Shown one piece after another: positions 1 through 12,000 of a stretch of DNA of 64,000 nucleotides. This stretch comes from Gordionus sp. m RMFG-2023 (lineage: Eukaryota; Nematomorpha; Gordioida; Chordodea; Parachordodidae), in NCBI RefSeq assembly GCF_954871325.1, contig NC_088775.1, positions 83,243,561 to 83,307,560 of the forward strand, written 5' to 3'. The notes beneath the pieces were generated by a model. The model was not told where the DNA came from. It did not search any database and saw only the letters and a list, made by a program, of their open reading frames with translations. Numbering within the stretch: the first letter of the stretch is position 1; each line of letters begins with the position of its first letter. A program made the translations under genes and the position numbers.

Positions 1-3000
1 TAGATAATACCGTGTTTATGCTTGACATAGCACCATCCACCAAGGACGAATTGTTTTCCCGTAAAAAGGCAGAATTTCTATTCGTTTTGATAATATTGTA
101 TTAATTAAAGTATAACATAAACAATTACCTCGAGGAGTTATTCTGAGTAAAATTAGAGTCATTGCTACCATAGGAATTGGAGCCAAAACCCCCGTAAGAT
201 TGATTATTGTTTTTGAAGCTATAAAAAAGAGAAAGTTTGCCAAGTTGTAAAATTGTAAATAATATTTCAAATCAAAATGCATAATCCTTTATAAATTTAA
301 TCTTGTCTTTGTAACCTTTGGTTGGATTTAAAGTTATCGCCTTGACAGTTATTATTAAAGGAATCATTGGTGTATGATGAATTGGAAAAAGATGAAATAT
401 TATTAAAGGTAGTTTCTTTATTGGATTTTTTGGAAGCTTGGATTCGTTGCTTAGCTTCATTCACGTCCCATTCATCATTTCCTCGTGCCAAATAATTTAT
501 CTTCAGTATTTATAAAGATTAGAGGGGAAAAAATAATAGTATACAGATGTTCTCGGAAAATGGCAAGTAGCAAATTAAAACAGCTATTAAAATAATAGTA
601 TAAAATATGCCCATTAAGTAATCATTATTAATGGATGCAAGATGAATCAATACCTTGAATTATTTCACCCATTATATCACAGCGGTACAGGGTTTATACC
701 CAAAAATCGAATATTTCGATAGCTACGTTGTACAAAACGTGACTACTTTTTTTTAAATATAATTTTGAAGTGCTATAAAAATAAAGTTTTCATGTGTAAC
801 TACCATTTTAGGTATGAAATTTTTTTTTTATATAGTCATCTTAAATATAATCTACCAATATTTTTTTGAATTTTCTTTTATCATTTTATAACTCGCTCAT
901 TTTTTTTAAAAAATGATAAAAATAATTATTTTATATCGTTATAATAATTTTTAAGCATCCTTTTCATTTTGCCGTTTTTTTACATCTGTAAATGTAGTTT
1001 CTACTCCAAAAAAAAATGTAAAATTCAAAAATTTAAAAATATACATTTTATTTGTATAATTCAAGTGAAGATCACATTATGGGCGTATTTATTAGTATGA
1101 ACTAATCAATTTTTTTTAAAAATAAAATATATTGAATTTGATTTTTCAGATCTCTTAAATTTAATAGGTTTATCAACAAATTTAAAGTAAGGAATTTCTG
1201 GTAGAAATTTTTACGATACTACCGGTTCTGTACAGTTTTCTATTGGGTGTAAAATTTCCCCAATATATGCGTTGGATAAAATAGTTACGATTTTATTTTT
1301 TATTAAAAATAATTAATGTTATAAACAAATGCGTTCGTGAACGAAGTTCGTTTATTTAAAAAAAATGATGAAAGGCGTGAGGATATTTTATTTCTTGATT
1401 GATTGTTAATTTTTATACTATTTACAAATTTTATTTTTTTTGTATGCTTTTATTACGATGGCCTTTCAAGATTTATTAGTCCTGTCCTGACTCCGAGGTA
1501 TTTTATATCATGAGTCTCAAAACGTTAAGACTTGTTAATGTACGAAGTAAACATTGGTCGATGAAAATTTATTTTCTATCATATATTCAGTCGGTCCAGC
1601 CATCCTGCACCAATACCAGCAATTTTACAATTTCAACTAAGGAAAATAAACGTTTCCCCAACTTCCTATTAAATTGAAAAAAAGTAAAGATATCACTTAC
1701 AAGATTCCCGAAACTTCAAGTCCGTTCTGAGCATAGTAATGTGAAGGCCTACCCACAAAAAAATAAAATTATTAATGACCTAGTAGTAGAACAACATCCG
1801 TAGGGGTGTACCAATACCACTTTTTGGAGGTCGATCCGATCCGATATTCCAGATATTTAATTGATATCGGCCGATAACCGATCCGATATCATATCTAATT
1901 TTGTATTCTGTAAAGATACCGGTTTTAATTTTTAATATTCTTTTTATTAGTACAACATCTATAATTTTACTATACCATAACATATGTCATTTAAATATAT
2001 TATAATGATCAGTTATAGTTTATATTCAATTCAATTGCAATTATTTATATAATAAGTAATAACATTAATCTATTTACATAATTAGTAATAAACAAATATA
2101 TTGAAATTTGAAATTAATATATAAAATTAATTTATCGAAGATTTCTTTTTAGAAATACCAAAATTTCCAATTTATCAGAGATCGGTCTGCGGTGATGGGG
2201 ACTGTTAATATCAGTATCACTAAAAACAGATTCTGAAGAGATTAATGAACACTTTTTTAAACAGATTGCGAAAAAAAATAACTATATTGCAGAATGTTTA
2301 TTAACTAATTATTACTATTAAAATAATTAAGCATAAAAATATATTCCGATTTTATTTATAAAAATAAATGGATTTTTAGATATAACTTTTTTTAAATTTT
2401 GTTAAAAGCGCCATTTTATATCGGATCGGAAAATTTTATAATATTTGCCGATAACCGATATTTTAAAATGGGCGAAATATCGGCCCGATCCGATATAAAA
2501 TATCGGTACATCCCTAAACATCCGTATCACTTTTTTTCAAAGATCTAATTTGTAAAAATAGTTATTAGTAAGTGAATAACGTCCGTAACATTTTTATTTC
2601 TTATATTAAAAATATATAAATGATACCACAAACCAAAATCACTTACTAAATCATTACATATAAAATCTTGTGATTTATGGAGCATATTTCTTTCCCCCAA
2701 AACGCCATGATATAAAGGATCAATGTTGGTAATTGGCTCGATTAACCAATTTAAATTAAAATTGTAGTCAAAATAGTATCGCAAGTCTCGTGATTTCGTT
2801 AGATGTCCAAACCGTTGTGCCAACTATATAAGCAAAATTTCTAGACTTGTATAATATTTTTGGTTAAAAAATAGTGTTAGCCATTTTTTTAAATCAAGCC
2901 ATTTAACAGCAATGTAAAGGATTAATGGACTACCAACAAATAAATATGTACACACCTCAACTAGTTCATAAACATGATGATAAAAAATATATAACTTTAT

Positions 3001-6000
3001 CTCTATAAAGAGTGGCAGCATTGGAATTGTATTTTTCTTGTAAATTCATAGAACTTCCTTTGTAATCGGGTTGACCCTCTAAAAACTCCCTAAACTTTTG
3101 ATTCCCGCCAACTTTCATCTTTTCAAGTTCCACGTCTTTCCATTTGTCCATGGTTGTCGAGCGCACAAAGCTGTAATTTTTTTTAACAAATAAAATGTCA
3201 TTAACCTAAAATAATTATATTAGGGTGTGAAAAAAAAACTTTTATTTTGGTTTAAAAAAAACTTTATTTTTAAAATCCTTATTAAAATTAAAAAATAATT
3301 ATATCTAATAGTAAAAATATATTAAAAAATTATGATTTAAAAGATATAAAAAGAAAGTAATTCCCCTTTTTACGATCTCGATTTGAATCCTTTCCTTTAA
3401 ATGATAAAAATTTAAGATTATTGCTCAGAAAAAAATGTTATTTTTCTAGGCGCTACGAGGCTATAATTAGTGTTGTTAAAACGGCGCGAGTCGCGATCCC
3501 GACCCAAAGTTAGGGTGGTTTTTTCGACCTTGACCAGAGTCCAAGCCTAAAAAAACGACCTCGACGCAAAATATGGGTCGTTTTTTTCGACTCAGACTTG
3601 AAGTTTGGGTCGTTTTTTTCGACTCAGACTTGAAGTTTATTGTTTAAGGCAAATATGTAAAAATATATTTTGCAAACATGTTAAATTAAAATTTCAGTGA
3701 AGATGTGGGTAATTCCATGACAAATCGACCTGTGATTCGGCCGACCATCTCAAAAATGAATGAAACTTGGCATGTTAGTTATTTATGTTGTAAATGTTAT
3801 TAAAATCCAAATTTTAGAGCCCCAGCTCAACCAGATCCAAAGATATACGCCTTCAAAGTAGAGAATCGCGTAATGCGTGATTTCTTATATCTTGTTTTTC
3901 TTAAAAAATACTTAAGATAGAATTACAAATAATATATCACTTTATAGCCCTTAAAATATTGAAAAAAAGTTTAAAAATTTTAAGTGTTTTTGTATTTCCG
4001 GTAAAAAATAAAAAATTAACATTCCTGGGAAGGGATTTTTTTTTGGTGTTGATACTCTGTTTATTACCTTTATATTAAACTATTTAATGAAAAATCTCGA
4101 TAGCCATTTTTGTTTTTTTAATTTTATTAAAATTTTTATTATTTTTGTAAATAAAAAAGGATAATACAGATGGCGTTATACTAAATTTATTAATAATATA
4201 TTATATTTAATAATAATATATTTTATATCGGTATTAAAATCAAAAGAAATCAATTAAGTATAACCAGTATGATGTCCTGGGGCAATAAATGAGCAGCGGG
4301 CCATATAAAGATACTTTAAAATTATATTCAAGCTATTATAAAATTATATCTATTTATAGCAAAAACAAAATATGCCATCAGTAAATTTTATGTATATAAC
4401 CAACGAACAATACAATTTAGAAGAGATTAAACTACGAGAAAGATTCAATTTAGCTCGTCCCATTCCAGGAACTCGGGAAATACATGCTGTTTTTCCTTTG
4501 AGTTTAAGTAAACTTAAATCAAAAATATATTCATATGCAAAGGACTTTCAAATTAATAATATCTCAAATGCCGATTTGTCTTTTGCCGATAATTTGTGTT
4601 TTGCTGATATTAAAGGATTCGTAACATGTGTTTATGACGATTTTTGGTGGTCAGCCACAGTACTGAAAAAGAATGAAAATACTGAGGAGATATATATTTC
4701 CTTTTTACATCCCCATGGACCATCACCATCCTTCTTTTATCTCACAATTGATGAAACGATATGGTTGCCCATGAATCAAATAATAACGATAGTAGATCCT
4801 ATAACAGTGACAGGACGTACCTATAAACGCTTCAAGAAATAGTATTAATAAGTGCAAAATGGGATAAGATTAAAACAAGAGGTATTTTATTTTATAATTG
4901 TTTGTATATGAAATTTTATATGTTTATTTTAAAATATAGCGTCCTAATAACCATATCCGTATGGGCCGCTTCCTTATTTATTGCATCAAGACATCATACT
5001 GGTTATATTTAATCGATTTTTTTTTGATTTTAATACCGATAAAAAACATATTTTTATTAAATTAAATATATTATTATTAAAATTAATATAACGCCATCTA
5101 TATTATCCTTTTTTATTTATAAAAATAATAAAAATTTTAATAAAATTAAAAAACAAAAATGGCTATCGAGATTTTTCATTAAATAGTTTAATATAAAGGT
5201 AATAAACATTTTTAGAGAGTATCAACACCAAAAAATATCCCTTCCCAGGAATGTTAATTTTTTATTTTTACCGGAAATACAAAAACACTTAAAATTTTTT
5301 AATTTTTTTTAAATATTTTCCAATGTAAAATTTTAAGGGCTATAAAATGATATATTTATTATTTGTAATTTTATCTTAAGTATTTTTTAAGAAAAACAAG
5401 ATTTAAGAAATCACGCAGTATGCGATTCTCTACTTTGAAGGCGTATATCTTTGGATTTGGTTGAGCTAGCACTCTAAAATTTAGAATTTACAAAAATATA
5501 CAAAATAAATAACTATCATGTCAAGTTCCGTTTATTTTAAAGGTATTCGTCCGAAAATCGCGTTTTTTTGGTCGATTTGACGTGGAATGACCCATGTACC
5601 ATATCGTCATTTTTGAACTTTTTTGAATTTTTTTTAGACAAATGGGTAAAAATATATTTTGTAAACATGTTAAATTTAAATTTCAGTGAAGATGTACCAT
5701 AGGAAAGTGACAATTGTCATAATCGTCATTTTTGAATCTTTTTTAGGCAAATGGGTAAAAATATATTTTGTAAACATGTTAAATTTAAATTTCCGTGAAG
5801 ATGTACCATAAGAAAGTGACAATTGTCATAATCGTCATTTTTGAACTTTTTACAATTTTTTTTAAGGCAAATGGGTAAAAATATATTTTGTAAACATGTT
5901 AAATTTAAATTTCATTGAGGATGTACCATAGAAAAGTGACAATTGTCATAATCGTCATTTTTGAACTTTTTTTAAGGCAAATGTGTAAAAATATATTGTA

Positions 6001-9000
6001 AACATGTTAAATTTAAATTTCAGTGAAGATGTACCATAGGAAAGTGACAATTGTCATAATCGTCATTTTTGAATTTTTTTTAGACAAATGGGTAAAAATA
6101 TATTTTGTAAACATGTTAAATTAAAATTTCAGTGAAGATGTACCATAGGAAAGTGACAATTGGTCATTTTTGAACTTTTTTCAATTTAATTGAAGCAGAT
6201 AGATAAAAATATAGACTGTAAACATGTTAAATCAATTTTTCAGTGATGAAAAACCTTGAAAAAATTAGAATAGTCGATAATTTATTTGGGATATTTTGAA
6301 GAAAATGGTTAAAATATAAATTATAAGCTAGTTAATTAAAATTTCGATAAAAGCAATAGAAAAGTGATAAAAGTCATAATTATTTTTAAACTCTATTTAA
6401 TCAAATAGTAAAAATCTTATTTGTAAAACATGTTATATTAATATTTTAGTATAGAAGAACCCGAGAAAAAGATTCATGGTCGCAAACTATCTCATATAAA
6501 TACTTATTTATTTTTGGAAAACTGATTTTATTTATAATAAGTATTTCAAAGCCTGTTTTTATAAGAGTGCCCGCTATTTTTTCAATAAAGTAGCGTCTTA
6601 TTAACCACTTTTTACAATACTTCGAAATTTTTTTTTAATATCTCTATTTCCACAAATAAAATAAATATGATTAAAATATTAAATTAATATTTTTTTATTA
6701 TATCTTAATAATAATATAGTGTCATCCCCAACTTTAGCGATGAGAAAGTATAATCCGAATAAATAAACTTTCTTTTTTAATTTAATATAATAAAATTTTT
6801 ATAGAAAAATCACTAAGAGTATTTTCAGTAGTACATTTTTTTCTAAAAGAATCTTCTATACTAGATAGCTAAGGTATCCTGGTGAGGTATTAGATTCACT
6901 CTAATTAATATATGGTCATTTAGCTTGAAACTTGGGTGAACAAACATCCACATAATAATTTTTAAAATAGATGATAAAATTATATTTACTGTATTTTTTA
7001 TTTAAAATATAATTATGGTCAGAGACTTAGTCATAAAATTAACTATCACATAAATTCATCTGTTTGATTCATATTTTATTTTAAAGATTAAGTATAGGAC
7101 TACACATTAATGTTATAATTAAAATATTTCTTCTCACAATGAAATACCTTATGATTTTTTTATCGAGACTAAATTTATGCGATATCAGGAAGGAATTACA
7201 TATCATTGTAACAGGGAAATAACTTTGTATATATTATCTATACCAAATGTATCTTCAATATATATCTCTATCGTTGATATTTTAAATTATTTTAGTAACT
7301 AGATTATGTAGATTCTTAATATTAATTTAAATGATTAAGATTTTAGAATTATTTATAAATATATCTTAATAATTTGTATGTGTATTTTATATGTAAAATA
7401 GCTCGTTTTAAGCCTATTTTAGGTCAATAATTTAGACAGAAAAATAATGACTAATCCTCAGATTACGATAAATGATGTCTAGACCTTTATACCAATTATG
7501 AGAAAAATGGCTCTCGTAATATTCTTTTCAATAAAATAGTGAATTAACCGCTTTAAAAATTTGCTCAAATCGCGCCATTTAACACAACTTTATGGAATTA
7601 ACGCCTGAAAATAAGTATAGCGCTCTATTTTAACAACATTAGTTCAAAGTTAATCCCAGTATAAATTTTAATGTGCAATTTTTCTTAAGTGTTCAAAATT
7701 CTAAATATAAATATCAAAAACTATTTTAGTACAAATTTAAAGTCAAATATTATTAAATCACTCATGTTCTCCAATATTCATAAAAAAACAACAGACTGAA
7801 ACAAGAACACTATGCTCAACTAAAATCTTTGATATTATAGTATAAATATTCTGATTGATTTTATTAAGCATGAGATATTTAGAATTCCATCTTGTTGATA
7901 CATCGAGCGGAATTTTACAATCACAAATTTTAACAAATTCCTGTATCAGAGAAGGACTTTTATGGATCCTTTTCACCAATGACTCAACCTTTTCCAATTC
8001 TGTTGAGATCGTTGATAGTCCTTCTTGTACAATCAGATTTATAATATGGGCAAGACATCGTATTGTGCTGAAATTGGCGTTATAGGTTTCGCGAATTAAA
8101 GGAATAATCATTTTCCCAGCCGAAATAATATTTGACCCATTATCATGGGTAATGGATGATATTTTATCAAGTATTTTATACTCGGCCAGTATTGTTATTA
8201 TTATATCTTTAACATCCTCACCCGTGTAAGGGTGGGCAAATTCCTCAATTGATAATAAAGAGTTTGCTAAATCCCAATTATCATTGATATAAAGGACCGT
8301 TATGGCACAATAACTAATCAAATTGTTACTGGTCCATACGTCCGTAGTTATGCCCATCTTGTATTTGTAATTATCGAAAACATTCATAATATTAGTTTTG
8401 GCCTCGATATATTAGGTGTTTAAATATTTTACAGCAGTTTGTCTGCACCATACTTTAGAAGATTTATTTAAAAATATAAAGATCTCTTTAAAATCTTTAC
8501 TATCATATGTCCTAGAATTTGCCCACCCTCACACGGGTGAGAATGTTAAAGATATAATAATAACAATACTGGCCGAGTATAAAATACTTGATAAAATATC
8601 ATCCATTACCCATGATAATGGATCAAATATAATTTCGGCGGGGAAATTGATTATTCCTCTAATTCGCGTAACCTATAACGCCAATTTCTGCACAATACGA
8701 TGTCTTGCCCATATTATAAATCTGATTGTACAAGAAGGACTATCAACGATCTCAACAGAATTGGAAAAGGTTAAGTCGTTGGTGAAAAAGATCCATAAAA
8801 GTCCTTCTATGATGCAGGAATTGGTTAAAATTTGTGATTGTAAAATTCCGCTCGATGTATCAACAAGATGGAATTCTAAATATCTCATGCTTAATAAAAT
8901 CAATCCGGTATTAATATAGCATAAAATATTTAATTATTTTATATTTCATTTTATAGAATATAGAATCCATAATCAAATTGGGCAAAAGATGTATTAATGA

Positions 9001-12000
9001 TAGCTTTTACATTAACGCTGAAGAGGTTAAAATGTTGAGGGATATTGAAAATTTTTTGCACCCTTTTTACAAGATTACATGTGAAATAAGTGCAAACTCA
9101 TCAACAATAGGCATGTATCTTTTATATATAGATACAATGCAACAATTGCTGGTATTAAATATTGGCACTAACATTAATAATGTTATTGTAAAAGCAGCAG
9201 AACTTATGTTAACCAAATGCGAAAAATATATTAAAATAATAGATAATTTCGATCTTTATTTATGTAGTTTTTTAGATCCACGTATCAAAAAAACTTTTAT
9301 ACCTATATGGATGAATAAAGTTTGTTATTATGAAAAGTTGATAGCTTTCTACAATAAATATCGTTGTAATCCGGCGCCCGAAAAACCAGGGATAAATGAT
9401 AATTTAGAAGTGATGTCAACAACTATTTTAAATAATCTCAGAAGGTATATATTATTTCATTATATTAAAACTTTTTTAAATGTCATAAAAGAGTAGATAT
9501 ATTTAATTTAAAAAAAATTTCATTATATATTATTAGGAAAGCATCCCTAGATCCGATGATTGACGAGATCGCGATTACCTAGCTAATCCAGTCGCCTCCT
9601 CCTCGATTATAGTGTTGGATTGGTGGCGAAGTAATTCCATGCGTTTTCCCTACCTTTCCTTAATGGCTAGGGATTTTCTATCGCGACAAAGCACATCCGT
9701 AGCAAGCGAGCGTGTCTTCTCGAGAGGGGTGGACACCATTACGAAAAAAAGAAATCGCATGGCGTCAGAAACGTTTAAACAATGTTTATGTTTAAATTCA
9801 TGGAATGCGAATATCATGAATAATAAATTTTGGACATAATTTTTATATGTATATATATATATTGTTAAATATAAATTTTTGTATGTTAATAAATATCATA
9901 TATAATTTAAATAAAAATATTTATACTATAAATGTATCAAAGATTTTAGATGTTTTGAGCATAGTGTTCTTGTTTCAGGCTGTTGTTTTTTTATGAATAC
10001 TGGAGAACATGAGTGATTTAATAATATTTGACTTAAAATTTGTACTAAAATATTGATATTAAGATTTAGAATTTTGAACACTTAAGAAAAATTACACATT
10101 AAAATTTATACTGGGATTAACTTTGAACTAATGTTGTCAAAATAGAGCGCTATACTTATTTTCAGACGTTAATTCCCTAAAGTTGTGTTAAATGGCGCGA
10201 TTTGGCAAATTTTTAAAGCGGTTAATTCACTATTTTATTGAAAAGAATATTACGAGAGCCATTTTTCTAATAGATGGTATAAAGGTCTAGACATCATTTA
10301 TCGTAATCTGAGGATTAGTCATTATTTTTCTGTCTAAATTATTGACCTGACGGTTTCTAAAAATAGGCTTAAAAGAGTTATTTTACATATAAAATACACA
10401 TACAAATTATTAAGATATATTTATAAATAATTCTAAAATCTTAATCATTTAAATTAATATTAAGAATCTACATAATCTAGTTACTAAAATAATTTAAAAT
10501 ATCAACGATAGAGATATATATTGAAGATACATTTGGTATAGATAATATATACAAAGTTATTTCCCTGTTACAATGATATGTAATTCCTTCCTGATATCGC
10601 ATAAATTTTAGTCTCGATAAAAAAATCATAAGGTATTTCATTGTGAGATGTGCAGGTAGGTTTTATCATAACTAATAGCTTCAACGAGGAAATATTTTAA
10701 TCATAACATTAATGTGTAGTCCTATATTTAATCTTTAAAATAAAATATGAATCAAACATAGATGAATTTATGTGATAGTTAATTTTATGACCCAGTCTCT
10801 GACCATAAGATATTTAATAATTATATTTTAAATAAAAAATACATTAAATATATTTATGTGGATGTTTGTTCACCCAAGTTTCAAGCTAAATGACCATATA
10901 TTAATTAGAGTGAATCTAATACCTCACCAGGGATACCTTAGCTATCTCTAGTATAGAAGATTCTTTTAGAAAAAAATATACTACTGAAAATACTCTAGCC
11001 GCTATTTTATAAATCTAAAAAAAATTTAAATTAATATTTTTAATGATTTTTCTATAAAAATTTTATTATATTAAATTAAATAAGAAAGTTTATTTATTCA
11101 GATTATACTTTCTCATCGCTAAAGTTGGGGATGACACTATATTATTATTATTAAGATTAATAAAAAAATATATATATTTAATATTTTAATCATATTTATT
11201 TTATTTGTGGAAATAGAGATATTTAAAAAAAATTTCGATGTATTGTAAAAAGTGGTTAATAAGAAGCTACTTTATTGAAATAATAGCGGACACTCTTATA
11301 AAAACAGGCTTTGAAATACTAATTATAAATAAAATCCGCAAATAAATAAGTATTTATATGAGATAGTTTGCCACCATGAATCTTTTTCTCGGGTTCTTCT
11401 ACACTAAAATATTAATATAACATGTTTTACAAATAAGATTAGTTTAAAAATAATTATGACTTTTATCACTTTTCTATAGCTTTTATCGAAATTTAAATAA
11501 ACTAGTTTATAATTTATATTTTAACCATTTTCTTCAAAATATTCCAAATAAATTATCGACTATTTTAATTTTTTCAAGGTTTTTCATCACTGAAAAATTG
11601 ATTTAACATGTTTACAGTCTATATTTTTATCTATCTGCTTCAATTAAATTGAAAAAAGTTCAAAAATGACGATTATGACAATTGTAACTTTCCTATGGTA
11701 CATCTTCACTGAAATTTTAATTTAACATGTTTGCAAAATATATTTTTATTTGGCCTTAAAAAAATAAACTTCAAGTCTGAGTCGAAAAAAACAACCAAGC
11801 TTCAAGTCTGAGTCGAAAAAAATAACCAAACTTCAAGTCTGAGTCGAAAAAAACGACCCAAAATTTGGGTCAGCTCTGTTCGAGCCGACTCGGCTAAGTC
11901 GATTAACAACACTAGCTATAATGCCAAGGTTCTGCGTGCCTATTGTCAGAGCAAATAAATCTCTGCAAGGCAATTTGGTGTGGTTACTTATTTGTTGATA

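Larger units (their letters stand above)
3468..11914. mobile_element. 8.4 kb near-palindromic hAT transposon
   Basis: The ends TAGTGTTGTTAA and TTAACAACACTA are flanked by a perfect 8-bp duplication GCTATAAT (3460-3467 and 11915-11922). The interior is two inverted copies of one hAT unit: left arm about 3468-8244, right arm about 8515-11914, with a spacer of about 270 bases. Each arm carries a transposase portion. The left arm was lengthened by a 1.9 kb insertion and by tandem repeats, and has lost about 1 kb of the transposase 3' half; the right arm keeps it. Both ends also carry 2-3 copies of a 33-38 base repeat containing TTTTTTTCGACTCAGACTTG. The host site is the second ARFGAP1 intron. 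The shared target duplication indicates that the palindrome moved or was fixed as one unit. Confidence 0.9.

Noticed and set aside
316-491. A separate gene starting MARGNDEW at 491
   Set aside because: The initiator would be TTG, and the segment joins in phase to the upstream ARFGAP1 exon as [14 protein letters not shown], matching the LAxGxxW region of ARFGAP1.
5640-6240. CRISPR-like array because of regular repeats
   Set aside because: The whole monomer is repeated with no unique spacers, inside a eukaryotic transposon arm.
7855-8903. Matching 76-codon frames antisense to both hAT transposase copies
   Set aside because: They arise because the two arms are inverted copies; the sense frames carry the hAT motifs.
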